Of a DNA stretch of 64,000 bases, positions 53,406-63,990 are shown in pieces. Numbering within the stretch: the first letter of the stretch is position 1; each line of letters starts with the position of its first letter. The notes under the pieces are model-generated. The model made no database searches. It was given only the letters and a program-made list of their open reading frames with translations, and was not told the DNA's origin. Origin of the DNA: Branchinecta lynchi (Eukaryota; Arthropoda; Branchiopoda; Anostraca; Branchinectidae); the NCBI GenBank assembly GCA_023053575.1, contig JAKZAP010000017.1, forward strand, positions 1,433,501 through 1,497,500. The letters are read 5' to 3'. A program made the position numbers and the translations under genes.

Positions 53406-53582
53406 TATAGCCGGGAGCAACACTTTGGTTGGTTTCTTGAGTATCGGTTAAATGCTGAAGTAGTCAGCCCATCGTGATTTTCAAAAGTTTATATTCAATA
53501 ACTATGTTTTGTCTGAACTGATTTCGCAACAAGTAGTCTCATAGGCCTAGCTATCCCTCAGCGATGAAAACAAAATTCTATA

Positions 53583-53672
53583 GCCGGGGACGTTTCGCCA
53601 CGGGGACGTTTTGTCATGGGGATGTTTCGTCATGGGGACGTTTTGTCATGGGGACGTTTTGTCGACAACCCG
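53583..53672 (-). repeat. 17-bp minisatellite, inverted partner
   Basis: About five units of GGGGACGTTTTGTCATG, the complement of 52252-52380. The inner flank (CTATAGAATTTTGTTTTC on the minus strand) resembles the inner flank of the first array (CATAGATTTTAAGTTC), so the two are arms of one inverted structure. Confidence 0.8.
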
Positions 53673-53888
53673 TTTGGGTTTTAGTTTTTTTCTTGGGCGA
53701 TCGTTCACTTTTAGCAGACGTTCACGTTCCCGTAGATCCGCATTCCGTGGGTATATGGATTTATATATATTATATTTATGTATCAATTAATAACTATATT
53801 TATTTATGTGTCACGTAATAAATTATTAATCACTTTTTTGTATTATGCACACTAGAATAGTCCTACTTCAACTGGTATTTCGCCTTAC

Positions 53889-54211
53889 CTTCCTGCTTCC
53901 CTATCACTTCTGGGTTCAATGCCTCAACAAGCTGCCCCTCCTCCACCATGCTACCCCCAACCCTCCTTGTCTTCACAAGTGGGGGGTTTCTTGACTGTGG
54001 TACAGGTAACGCTCGCATTAGCCCTTTCGGGGACGGAGGCGGGTAGGATACCCCTCTGAGGGGCGGAACCCGTACGCTGAGGGATTGCTGAGGTATAGGG
54101 ACGGTAAAGGAGAGGAGGTTGGGAAGTGATTGTCCTGACGGTACGACTGTGACGTGAGGTACTTGTACTGTAAGGGTGTTGGGAGAAGGCCGGGTGGTAA
54201 GCAGGTGTTTC
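53889..54211 (-). CDS. exon A of the split host gene
   Basis: TATTTTTTCAG precedes and GGAAG|GTAAGGCG follows on the minus strand, both close to consensus. Entering with one base, the frame is open for 107 codons: KHLLTTRPSPNTLTVQVPHV, TVVPSGQSLPNLLSFTVPIP, QQSLSVRVPPLRGVSYPPPS, PKGLMRALPVPQSRNPPLVK, RRVGGSMVEEGQLVEALNPE and VIGKQE. It leaves one G that exon B completes. Pro/Ser/Val-rich first half, acidic end. Overlapping frames on both strands (54018-54380 minus, 54154-54618 plus) extend past the splice sites and are judged shadows. Earlier exons must lie above 54211; none was recognised. Confidence 0.6.
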
Positions 54212-54909
54212 CTGAAAAAATACGAGAGGGGTTAGAACCGTCTAAAAGCACAACACTCTGTTTCCAAAAGCATGACGGATGGATTCTTGACATGAAGTCG
54301 TTGTTAGAATATTCCCAAGGGCCGACGCTTAACTGTACACAACCCGCGATGCCTATGCCGACATCTGTTATCCCGTTCAACAGGACTGATCGATCTCATA
54401 CTCCAGTTTCCGAAAATTACTGGAATATAACTGATAGAAGGTTTCGAAGTTTTCTGCCTTTCTTTACTGATATTGTAACTTTTCGACTTTATTTTTTCCC
54501 ATTCCTTTCTTTTTTAGTATTCTCGATTCAAGTCCCACCCGTGCCAAGCAGTACCTTTATGGTACATGTTGTCCGTCTTTTATTTTCCAATACTCCTCGG
54601 CTGTTAGCCACACTCTGAACACACTGACTTCAATCAGAAACAGGTAAAATGTTAATTGGGTTTTACCCCCAACTGAGTGTTTTCGGAGATAATAGCTGCA
54701 TTCTTTGTCACGGTAGTTCTCACCGGTAATCTCCGGTTATTCCTATAATGCCCAGGCCCCAATATAGTCACACCTGAAAATAACGCCGGTAATAAGAACG
54801 TCTTAAGGCCCATTCACAACGGGTTTTAGCTAATACTCGATTCCAGCCAGTTCCGGAAATCGCTCTGAGACCGAGAATTAGCTGGGTTTCTGTCTTTCGC
54901 AGATAGATA

Positions 54910-55871
54910 GAAATACGTGGATTCCTGGAAGTTTGCCGAAAGAACATAAAGAGCAGTGCAAAAGTAATCATTGACGACATCTGTGAGGAGGCTGTTCTGG
55001 ATGACACGGTAGTCAACATGGACAAATCTGTCGTCCTAACTATAAATTTTTTAAAAACTGAACCACAGTTTTTCCCATCCCTTCCTAAGTCCCAACAGAT
55101 TGATGATATCAAGCTGTTTGGAAAACACATCACCCATGATGTAAAATGGAATAAGCAAGTTCATAACATGCTTAAAAAAGGTAATATGGCAATCTGGTCA
55201 CTTAAACTCCTGGCCCGTTATTGAGTACCCACTGACCATCTGTTGGTAAGCTTTTTGACTTTTGTTCGTCCAACCCTGGACTACTGTTGCCAGGTTTGGC
55301 ATTTCGGGTTGACCCGGGATCAGTCGGATCTACTCGAACGGTTGCAGTATATAGCCCTCCTTGTGGCCTCAAAGTCCCCTAAAGTCCCATATCTCGAATC
55401 GTTGAAAAGATTTAATTTAGAATTGTTAGCAAAGCGCCGACAAAAGTTATGTTTCAGTTTTGGTCTAAAAACGATATCCATGTTATTGCATTCTGATGCA
55501 ATAGCCAGTACCTTATTCCCATGACCGATACAAAAAAAAGTTTTGTTCCTTCGTTCACTGACGTCTTTAACGGGCGTTCCAAAACACCTCCATAATTTAA
55601 TCGTATTTCTGTGTGTGTTGTTATTGAATTGTAGATATAATAATTGGTGATATTATCTAGTTTTTATTTATAGATGTTTCCATTAGTTGATATGTTACGT
55701 ATGATTAAAGGTTTTACTTAGAGTTTTACTATGAGATACATGTACATTTACCAAATGAAGTAACATTAGTTATGGTTGTTTTTAATTGTTAGGTCATACA
55801 TGACGGAAGAAATTCAATGTTCGGCTTCGTCCGTGAGCGAATTCTTGAAAATAAATTGAATTGAATTGAAA
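54910..55871 (+). pseudogene. LINE (CR1/L2-like) with (TTGAA)n tail
   Basis: KYVD at 54912 is the start of the YVDD box, but about ten bases are missing, shifting the frame into LEVCRKN. Then MDKSVVLTINFLKTEPQFFP, KLFGKHITHDVKWNKQVHNM, LKLLARY-stop-VPTDHLL, FVRPTLDYCCQVWHFGLTRD and RRQKLCFSFGLKTI. An in-frame TGA interrupts at 55222-55224. The frame ends at 55524; the 3' UTR ends with GAGCGAATTCTTGAAAATAAA and TTGAATTGAATTGAA. A separate 3' end of the same family is at 14025-14165. Confidence 0.75.
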
Positions 55872-56264
55872 GGAACCTCCATGGTAAATAAATTAAAATA
55901 ATACAATAACAAAAATAATATGATTAAATAAGTCAGTTCAAACAATTTAATCCAATAAGTAATTTTTTTCCGAACTCACCTGACAGAAACCATCTAGAAC
56001 AACAAAATTCTAAAAAAAAATTGAATTGTTTATAATTAATTATCCTTGCAAAATAACGTTTCAAGTTATTCGACCTTATTATTATTATCATCATAAAACC
56101 ATTTTCATATCATTTCCTTTGCCGAGCTCATATGATGAAGTCTGTTCGGTCGGGAGTTTCAGCGAGCTTCGGTAGTATTATTTATGTTCTATATTATTTA
56201 ACTAGGAGATCGTCTGCGCGCGTCTTCAATACGGTTGCTCTACCTCAAGTCCTTTTATTCAAGC
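55872..56264. other. no gene recognised
   Basis: AT-rich; a 134-codon plus frame from 56132 runs into the next repeat and is not supported. Confidence 0.35.
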
Positions 56265-56395
56265 AATGTTTACAACGGATACGTCAGCTACGATCGTCAT
56301 CAGCGATATTTCGGTCCTTCTTAGCAAGGGTCCTCGTCAGGCTGTCAATCCTCTGGTTCAACTTCAGGAAAGGAAAGAAACCTGTAATCAAGTCC
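56265..56395 (-). repeat. CTGACGAG-family arm
   Basis: TGTTTACAACGGATACGTCAG, GCGATATTTCGGTCCTTC, AGCAAGGGTCCTCGTCAGGC, AGGAAAGGAAAGAAACCTGTA. Confidence 0.65.
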
Positions 56396-56419
56396 TTTTA
56401 TTTTCTAGTTGGCATATTA

Positions 56420-56800
56420 GTTCAGTTCAGTTTATTTTACGACCCAAATACATTTAACTATGTTGCCAGTACCCGCCCCAAGAAAGGTACAAAAAAGCAC
56501 TTGCAGTTGGGCGGGTACATAAAACTCATTTCCTAACTAATAATTAACTAGAAACAAAACATACCAGAAAAGAGCACTAAAACAAGAAATAATAACCAAT
56601 CTCTCATCAACTCATTTAATAATATTAAGGGGAAAAAAGAAAAATAATAAGAAAAACAAGAAGAAAAAACTATGAACCTTGGCCTAACAAATACTTTTTC
56701 AATTTGTTTTTAAATAGTCACAAGTGCTCAGCCGCCCAAATGCTCTCCGTAACAGAGTTCCACACATTAGGCCGAAGCTTTGGACTTCATACAATATATC
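56420..56800 (-). pseudogene. LINE C-terminal remnant with (AGTTC)n tail
   Basis: On the minus strand KLRPNVWNSVTESIWAAEHL-stop and LFKNKLKKYLLG give the '.VWNSLPE.I......FK.KLK.YL' ending, followed by a 3' UTR and a TTAGTTCAGTTCAGTTTATT tail (complement). Confidence 0.6.
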
Positions 56801-56959
56801 CGATCCTTTCCGATGATATGACATGTGTCTGCTTGTACACTGGAAGAGCCCTTTCGTAGTCCCTTAAAGCTCAACTGAAAAGGGCAAAGATGGGACAGTC
56901 TTGTTACCCCTCACCTATTATCTTAAAGAGGCTTGAAGACCCAGTGAAAATGCTCCGCT

Positions 56960-57190
56960 ATTCGCGAATAGTCAATTTTCAAATAGTGGAATTTCCCTGT
57001 CAGATTGTGGTACTACCTATGTCGTATGCTTGACGAAAATGGATTTATAATTTTTTTTTGTTCAGGCACTAAGCAGTCTTTACCACTGAAAATCCGCGTT
57101 TGTGTTCAGGTTGAAATATTCCTCGTCATAGTAGAATTTGAGCTGTGTGGACAGCCGTAGATATTCTGAACCTCGCTACTAGAGCTAACC
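56960..57190. repeat. dispersed repeat, inverted copy of 3035-3310
   Basis: TTGTTCAGGCACTAAGC, CCGTAGATATTCTGA, CGCGTTTGTGTTCAGG. Confidence 0.5.
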
Positions 57191-57325
57191 TCACTTGAAG
57201 TGTAATCTGTTCGAAGTATAAATTTGTATCCTAATTTAAGTGATGTTTCTTTCTTTTCTTTATGTACTCCACTATTTCTATTTTATAGAAGTGGGTAAAT
57301 AAAAAGATTCATTCATTCATACAGA
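57191..57325 (+). repeat. LINE-like 3' end with (ATTC)n tail
   Basis: TGTACTCCACTATTTC, TAAATAAAAAGATTCATTCATTC. Confidence 0.5.
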
Positions 57326-57567
57326 GCAGTTGGTGAAAATCAAAAAATCTCTTTGCAGAACCTAAGTAACTCAATGTGTCCAACTAAATGTTACAAAAAT
57401 AAGTTTGCTTTTCAGTTAAACTTTCACTTCACACCCGTACGGTAGGAAACCGGAGTTGTCCAACGTTTCGCCCTGACGCAAACATTGAATGCCGAAAATA
57501 AGCTCAATTTTTTTCCTAAATTAGAGAATCACCATAAAAGAGGAAAACATATCTGAGTATCAGGAAA

Positions 57568-58897
57568 CAAGAGCTGCAAGCTCATATGGCACTTGCAAGG
57601 CTGGGTCAGAGGATGAAAGTAGGAATTCTTCAGTTCGTGGGTTTGTTGTGATTATTTGTAAGCAAAACCCTTGAGATAATGGGTCCTTGGAAATCACGAG
57701 AACGTATCGTTTGGTAATACATTTGGCTGTGATGATGCGCACTTTAAGGGCGCTAGAAATTCATCTGTAATCAAAACTCTTGAAGCAAAAATTATGATGA
57801 GCTCATCGGGAGAATGAAATGTATATTTTAATCAAAAGTATCATTTGTACTTTAAGAAATTCAGTTGTAAGCAAAACCCATGAGGCAAAAATATTCTAAT
57901 CATGTCAAGTCCCTAATGTTCAAGTTTCATGGTCCTAGCACATCTGGAAGTACTTTAACTGGTGATCACCGGAATTCCGGACCCCCCTTCCTCTCCCCAC
58001 AGTGCTCGAATCCGATCAAGTTCTGTCACTGATGAATCTAGGGCTTGTGCTTGTTCTTCCCACCAAGTTTCATCCCAATCGCTCCATTCTTAGCGTGTCA
58101 CAAGATTTATGGCCCCCCCCCTGACTCCCCCCCACAATAATCGGATCCGGTTCGGACTTCACATGGGACATCCGAGACACGAGGTCTTCCCAAATATCAA
58201 GTTTCATTAAGATCTGATCACCCGTTCCAAAGTTATACGTACCTCTAGATTCCGGATTCCCCTTCCCTCCACTCCCCCCACGGTGGTCGGATCGGGGAAG
58301 TGACTATTTCCAAGTTAGTTTGGTCGGGTCCCTGGTAAGCTTGCCAAGTTTCACTGTCCCAGCCCACCTAAAAGTAACTTAACTCCGTATCACCGGAATT
58401 CCGCCCCCCCCCCCCTCCAACTCCCACCACAGTGCACGAATCCCGTCCGCGTCTGCCAATGATGTACCTAGGGCTTGTGCTTGTTCCTCTCACCAAGTTT
58501 CATCCCGATCCCTCCACTTCAAGCTTGTCATATGATTTCCGGTCCCCCCCTGCGCCCCTCCCCCCACATTCATCGGATTCGGTCAGGACTTGAAATGGAA
58601 CATCTGAGACATGACGTCTCTCCAAATATCAACTTTCATTAAGATCCGATAACCCGTTCTAAAGTTATGCATGCCACTAAATTCCGGATTCCGGCTCCCC
58701 TCCCTCCCCCCACGATGGTCGGATCGGGCAAGTGACTATTTTCAACTTAGTTTGGTCGGGTCCCTAATACGCCTGCCAAGTTTCATCGTCCTAGCATATC
58801 TGGAAGTACCCTAACTCGCAAACACCGGACTAACCGACCGACCGATCGACGGAAAAGTGATCGGTATATGGCACTTGGCCGGAAGGCAAGTGCCATG
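57568..58897 (+). mobile_element. GGCACTTG-family tandem-core element 1
   Basis: Starts AACAAGAGCTGCAAGCTCATA and ends with a perfect 10-bp hairpin, ATGGCACTTG (58868-58877) and CAAGTGCCAT (58887-58896). Two core units of about 425 bp start at 57961 and 58386 (CACCGGAATTCCG). Repeated words are CACCAAGTTTCATC, AGATTCCGGATTCC and C runs. GACCGACCGACCGATCGACGG precedes the hairpin. A 3' hairpin without terminal inverted repeats, plus core repeats and an ACCG-type run, fits a Helitron-related non-autonomous element. Confidence 0.75.
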
Positions 58898-58909
58898 AAA
58901 AGCTTTGCT

Positions 58910-59470
58910 TATTTATTTTTTCATTTATTTCCCTCAAAACTGAGGAGTACCAAATAGAATATATAAAACAAAACTAAACCTAAATCAACTATCCATTTAG
59001 TGACATATAAATACGATACAAAACATGTAAATGGTCTCGACAACTGATTACAACTGTTTACGTACTACATTATTCATTTGTTAAAATATGGGTACAGGTT
59101 GTGGGTTTGGAGGGACTTCCCTATACTTTTTTATTAAAGTTTGTCAGCTTTTTGTTCAAAACTAATACTGGGTCTTTTACTGCAAATCAGAAACTAACTG
59201 CGAATTACTGAAAGAAATGGGGAACCCAAGGAGAAATTTGGAAAATTTGAAAAGTGACATTTTAATAGCATACATGTCGCAAATTCGAAAATTTTCTACG
59301 ATTGTTGCAGCAGAAAAAAACATGAGGAAAGCAACGGCGGTGAACAATGACCCGAGGATGCTTTTTCTGTATCGCCCACGAAAATGAAATTAAGAGGCCA
59401 GGCCAAATGCATTGCGGATTCTATCTTGACTATGATTGACAATTTTAGACTGAGAAACCTTAGCAGGCGA
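58910..59470. other. LINE-like 3' end, otherwise no gene
   Basis: TTATTTATTTTTTCATTTATTTCC at 58909-58932 then GAGGAGTACCAAATAG looks like a minus-strand LINE 3' end. Nothing coding is recognised beyond it. Confidence 0.35.
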
Positions 59471-59483
59471 TGCATACTTTCAG

Positions 59484-59535
59484 ATTCAGATTTTTTTTCA
59501 GATTTTCAGATTCAGATATTTTTAATTCACAAAAA
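59484..59535 (-). repeat. LINE-like 3' tail (TCTGAA)n
   Basis: CAGATTCAGATTTTTTTTC, AGATTTTCAGATTCAGATA, read on the minus strand as a (TCTGAA)n tail. Confidence 0.45.
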
Positions 59536-60405
59536 AAAACTTCATTATATAAAAACTTAACAACCACATATAAGACAAAAATCCTCTGGGTGTCTGTATC
59601 TTCTAACCACCTTTTAACTTAAAATTATTCAATAAATAATAACAGAAAAACTAATCTATATGGGATCCGTAAGTACGTCACTATATCACATGCTGAAAAA
59701 CTAATCCCACTACCACAATCAAGACATTCATTCCCATCCACGGTACTATTTACAACAAAAAACTGTCATTTACTAGCACTAACGAAAGACTTAAAATTGT
59801 TATTCTTTCCTTTAAATACAAAACTTCTCGTTTATTATGCTACCGATTCACCGTAAAATAACTAACCGAAGTAGTAACTAAGCTCGAGCCTAGCTTTGTT
59901 TTGCCCGTAAACTCTTGTCAATCAATACTTTTCATCAATGAATCTTTTGTATCTTTCTGATTCCTCTCAGATTGAAACGCGATCGAAACATAAATTGCAA
60001 ATGCCTGGGGTTACTACTGAAAGGTCCAGGTCCGGTCTTCTGTATCTCATTCCTCTTCACTGGATAGTATGAATTTAATTATGGATTTAACGGCAGGAAT
60101 AGCTGCTATAAAATCACGACTTACAAGAATGTTGATCAAGGATTACAGAGGTTAGTTAAGTGATTCTCACTTTCCGGTTTCCTCTTATTTTGTTGTTTAT
60201 ATTAAGTCTATCGATATTCCCACCTTTGTCTACTTTTACTTCTTATTTATCTATTTATTTCTATTAGTTTGTGACTGTGCCGTTGCTTGCTTTCGGTTAG
60301 CTGTATGATTGTTTAGCGGATGGATATTATTGGGTATGATTCGTTATGTTGAAGTTATTTACTCTTTTTTTTCGTGTGCGCTCGAGCTATGCTCTCAACA
60401 GCGGA
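59536..60405. other. no gene recognised
   Basis: No repeat partner or convincing exon. Confidence 0.35.
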
Positions 60406-60406
60406 A

Positions 60407-60580
60407 AGTGTTAGATTAGATTAGATTATATATGGAGTTTATTGGGAAAAAAAAAATCACAGGAACTACAAAACCCTCTAGAGGCTTACCCCAGCAAACC
60501 TCCTTTGACAGATTAACCTACATAACACTGTAATAAAGGAAGAAAGAAGAAAAAAGAGAGTAAGAAAAAAAAAAATTATG
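60407..60580 (-). repeat. LINE-like 3' end with (AGATT)n tail
   Basis: GTTAGATTAGATTAGATTA at 60410-60428, then TGGAGTTTATTGGG. Confidence 0.5.
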
Positions 60581-60822
60581 CACTTAGCCTACTCGGTTCC
60601 TGGTCAAACACCCAAAAAAAGAAAAACTTACAAACTGAAACAGTTGTTTGTAAATAAAGATAACCTTGGACCTGAAAGCGTGACTTCACGAAAGACCTCA
60701 GCTCCCACGCTCAGAATAATTAAACAAATTACTCCCTCTCGTGTTGTCGTCTACACCGTTCGGTTAGTCTTTTCCTTGATAAATACTGGAATGGGAACGT
60801 CACGCACATGCATTCTAGTAAG

Positions 60823-61200
60823 TAAGTAAGTAATTTATTTGTAATCCGCCGTTTTGAAATTAACGGAGTAAATAAAAGAAAATAAATAAAACACTTAAGT
60901 AAGTAAGTAAGTAATTTATTTATAACCCGCCATTTTAAAAAATTGGAGTAAATGGAAATAAAAAAAACCCACATAAACACACAGAAAAAGACACTTAATT
61001 TTCAATCTTCGGACAGGAAGCAGTGGATAACGTCGTGCGCTCGTTGTGCCCTGTTGTCCATGATTTTTGAAAGCGATGAGGAAACATCCAAAAGGGTAAC
61101 ACTTGAACTTTTGAACTTCTCCGTCAATGTATGGTTATGACATAATTTCGAGAAGTGGAGCAGGTGCTTTGCATATTTAAAATAACATGATCTCATCTCC
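60823..61200 (-). pseudogene. two LINE 3' ends of one family in tandem
   Basis: A (TAAG)n tail at 60820-60832 with TTTATTTGTAATCCGCCG is followed by a second tail at 60895-60912 with TTTATTTATAACCCGCC. The second copy keeps coding sequence on the minus strand: MRSCYFKYAKHLLHFSKLC and SVTLLDVSSSLSKIMDNRAQ, almost identical to the end of the LINE at 34243-35443. The first copy is only about 70 bp long. Confidence 0.7.
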
Positions 61201-61734
61201 CTGAGTGAAGAAAAATGAAAGTATGAAACAATTTTTAGACCAAAACAGCAAACAAAATTATACCTGGAGTGGAGCTCCAGCGACTTAGGTAAAGACTAAG
61301 GTCCAGGTGGAATCAAGATAAGATTTAGGCTTAAATTTAACTGCTGAGATTGCACTTTCCTTGATAACAAGACACGACCGTCAAGGCAGTTTTTGTTTTT
61401 AATCAAATCTTTTAATTGATGATTATGATTACTAATGTTACAGTGTATTATGTCAAGGTTTATAGTAGCCTATGTACCGTAAGGGCAGTTGTACTGATAT
61501 TAGTTTTTTGGTCCCGTCTTCTGCGGACATATTTAAAGGAGCCGTCGTACCTAAAATGCGAACGCAATCTACTTCCAAATAGCATTCATTAATTCTTAAA
61601 CCCGAAGGCCAAATATAACATGTTACATTTTGAGCCAACTAACGACACCTCACTAATCTTTACTCTTGCCATGATTCACTAGTTTAAATGCGCATTATGC
61701 TCCTGTCGAGTGTTCGAGTATCATGCTATTGATG
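61201..61734. other. no gene recognised
   Basis: A 61-codon minus frame (61453-61638) partly overlaps the next repeat family; no gene evidence. Confidence 0.35.
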
Positions 61735-61905
61735 TGTAAACCGTTTTTTCTGTTTTTGGCTAGAAGTCAATGGGTCTGGAAAAAGCTTAAAACAACCGTG
61801 GATTATTTTTTTTAAAGCAGAGGTTATTCTTACATTATTCAAATTGTTTTGGATATTGGAACATAAGCAGTAAATAGTGCGAGGTGTGCTTAAAGGACAC
61901 CTGAT
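61735..61905. repeat. dispersed repeat ending TCCTTTAAG, copy 3
   Basis: See 44930-45110; the most diverged copy. Confidence 0.5.
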
Positions 61906-61963
61906 TGAAGAGTACCAAGTACCATTCCTATCTGTATGACTTCCGTTAACATTAGTTGCGTTT

Positions 61964-62141
61964 TTGCTGATACCATGGTATCTATTACTACGGTATAAAG
62001 TCGTTTTTGCAGTTATCGTGGTATCTGATACTATGATGAGAAGACGTTTGTATATTTTTGTGTATCAGATACCACGATAACTGCAAAGACGACTAATTGC
62101 AGATCCAGTTACAGTGGTAACAGATACCATGGTATCAGCAA
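61964..62141. mobile_element. foldback MITE with palindromic ends
   Basis: TTGCTGATACCATGGTATCT at 61964-61983 is exactly inverted at 62122-62141, and each arm itself contains the palindrome GATACCATGGTATC. A second inner pair (CAGTTATCGTGGTATCTGATA) flanks a short A/T centre. Confidence 0.75.
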
Positions 62142-63470
62142 CAAGAGCTACGAGCTCATATGGCACTTGTTACGAGTAGGCACGGCTCGGTTATGTCAAT
62201 GATGTATCTAGTGTTTGCTAGGTGTCCCACCAAGTTCCATCTCGATCCCTCCACTCATAGCGTTTTCCAACATTTCCGGTTGCCCCCTCCAGCTCCCTCC
62301 AAAAGTCACCGGATCCGGTCCGGATTTTAAGTGGGTCGTCTGAGGCATGAGGTCTTTCCAAATATTAAGTTCCATCGAGATCCTATCACCCGTTCAAAAG
62401 TTATAAATACCTTAAGATTCCGGATTCCCCCTCCCTCCACTCCCCCCACAGTGCCCGAATCGGCTCGGTTATGTCAATGATGTATCTAGTATTTACTAGG
62501 TGTCTTCCCACCAAATTTCATCTCGATCCCTCCACTCATAGAGTTTCCCAAGATTTCCGGTTGCCCCCTCCACCTCCCCCCAAAATTCACCGGATCCGGT
62601 CCCGATTTTAAGTGGGTCGTCTAAGGCATGAGGTATTTCCAAATATCAAGTTTCATCGAGATCCGGTCACCTGTTCAAAAGTTATAAATACCTCAAGATT
62701 CCCCCTCCCTCCACTCCCCCACAGTGCCCGAATCGGCTTGGTTATGTCAATGATGTATCTAGCGTTTGCTAGGTTTCTTCCCACCAAGTTTCATCTCGAT
62801 CCCTCCACTCATAGCGTTTCCAAAGATTTCCGGTTGCCCCCTCCACCTCCCCCCAAAAGTCACCGGATCCGGTCCCGATTTTAAGTGGGTCGTCTAAGGC
62901 ATGAGGTCTTTGCAAATATCAAGTTCCATCGAGATCCGATCACCCGTTCAAAAGTTATAAACAACTCAAGATTTCGGATTCCCCCTCCCTCCACTCCCCC
63001 CACAGTGCCCGAATCCGCTCGGTTATGTCAATGATCTATCTAGTGTTTGCTAGGTGTCTTCCCACCAAGTTTCATCTCGATCCCTCCACTCATAGCGTTT
63101 CCCAAGATTTCCGGTTGCCCCCTCCAGCCCCCCCTCAAAAAGTCACTGGATCCGGTCCGGATTTTAAGTGGGTTGTCTGAAGCATGAGGTCTATCCAAAT
63201 ATCAAGTTTCATCGAGATCCGATCACCCGTTCAAAAGTTGAAAATACCTCAAGATTCCGGATTCCCCCTTCCTCCACTCCCCCCACGGTGCTCGGATGGG
63301 GGAAGTGACTATTTCCAACTTATTCATTTGGAGTCCCTGATACGCCTGCCAAGTTTTATCGTCCTAGCTTATGATGAAGTGCCCGAACTAGCAAAGCCTG
63401 GACAGACCGACGGACGGACAGAAATTGCGATCGCTATATGGCACTTGGCCGAAGGGCAAGTGCCATAAAA
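62142..63470 (+). mobile_element. GGCACTTG-family tandem-core element 2
   Basis: Starts CAAGAGCTACGAGCTCATATGG directly after the foldback MITE. About four core units of 272-282 bp (GTGCCCGAATC at 62451, 62723 and 63005), each with CACCAAGTTTCATCTCGATCC and C-rich stretches. Ends with ACGGACGGACAG and the hairpin ATGGCACTTG (63438-63447) and CAAGTGCCAT (63457-63466). Frames of up to 94 codons across it are core read-through. Confidence 0.8.
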
Positions 63471-63857
63471 ACGTATTTGCCCTCTGAAAACCCAACCCAA
63501 ATACGAAGTAGTGTTTCCAAGCTATGATTTTAGCTCCGTTTTGCATCTGTCCTTATTTCAGTATCAAAAATTTTTAGAAATGAACAAATGTCTCTAATCA
63601 ACCCTTCTTCTGGAATATTTTTTAACCAGTTAAGCCCAAACGTATATCTAGAAGAAATTTCAATACGATCCGGCCAGCGCTGTACAAGATTTGAAGGAAT
63701 TGCGCTTTTTGTCTTGGAGTCTGCATGTGCAAACCTCCAGAAACGAACATCCCTATTTTGAAAACGTCACGCTCAGGAGACGAATGCTCTCCGTGGCCAT
63801 GTCTTTAAATGCATCCTCCACGGTGTGTTCAAGTATGGTTCCATTGTTCACGTGTCC
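63471..63857. other. no gene recognised
   Basis: A 60-codon plus frame at 63691 has no support. Confidence 0.35.
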
Positions 63858-63990
63858 TTTAAAGTTTAACTGAAAAGCCAACTTATTTTTTTACGTTTGA
63901 TTTCAATACACTGCATTATTTTGAGTCATATAAGGGATTTTTGTTTTTTACGTCGCGCAGTCTAGCAGTGACGTTTAGAATCTCCGCTGG
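63858..63990. repeat. dispersed repeat, direct copy of 2957-3095
   Basis: TTAAAGTTTAACTGAAAAGCC and later AGCAGTGACGTTTAGAATC in register with the first copy. Runs off the window end. Confidence 0.55.

Noticed and set aside
54018..54618. 120-codon minus and 154-codon plus frames
   Set aside because: Both overlap exon A in other frames, cross its splice sites, and lack domain features; judged shadows of exon A.
54768..55133. 121-codon minus frame
   Set aside because: Antisense of the LINE at 54910-55871.
62612..63468. 90-94 codon plus frames rich in PPLPPR-like residues
   Set aside because: They read through C-rich core units of the GGCACTTG-family element.
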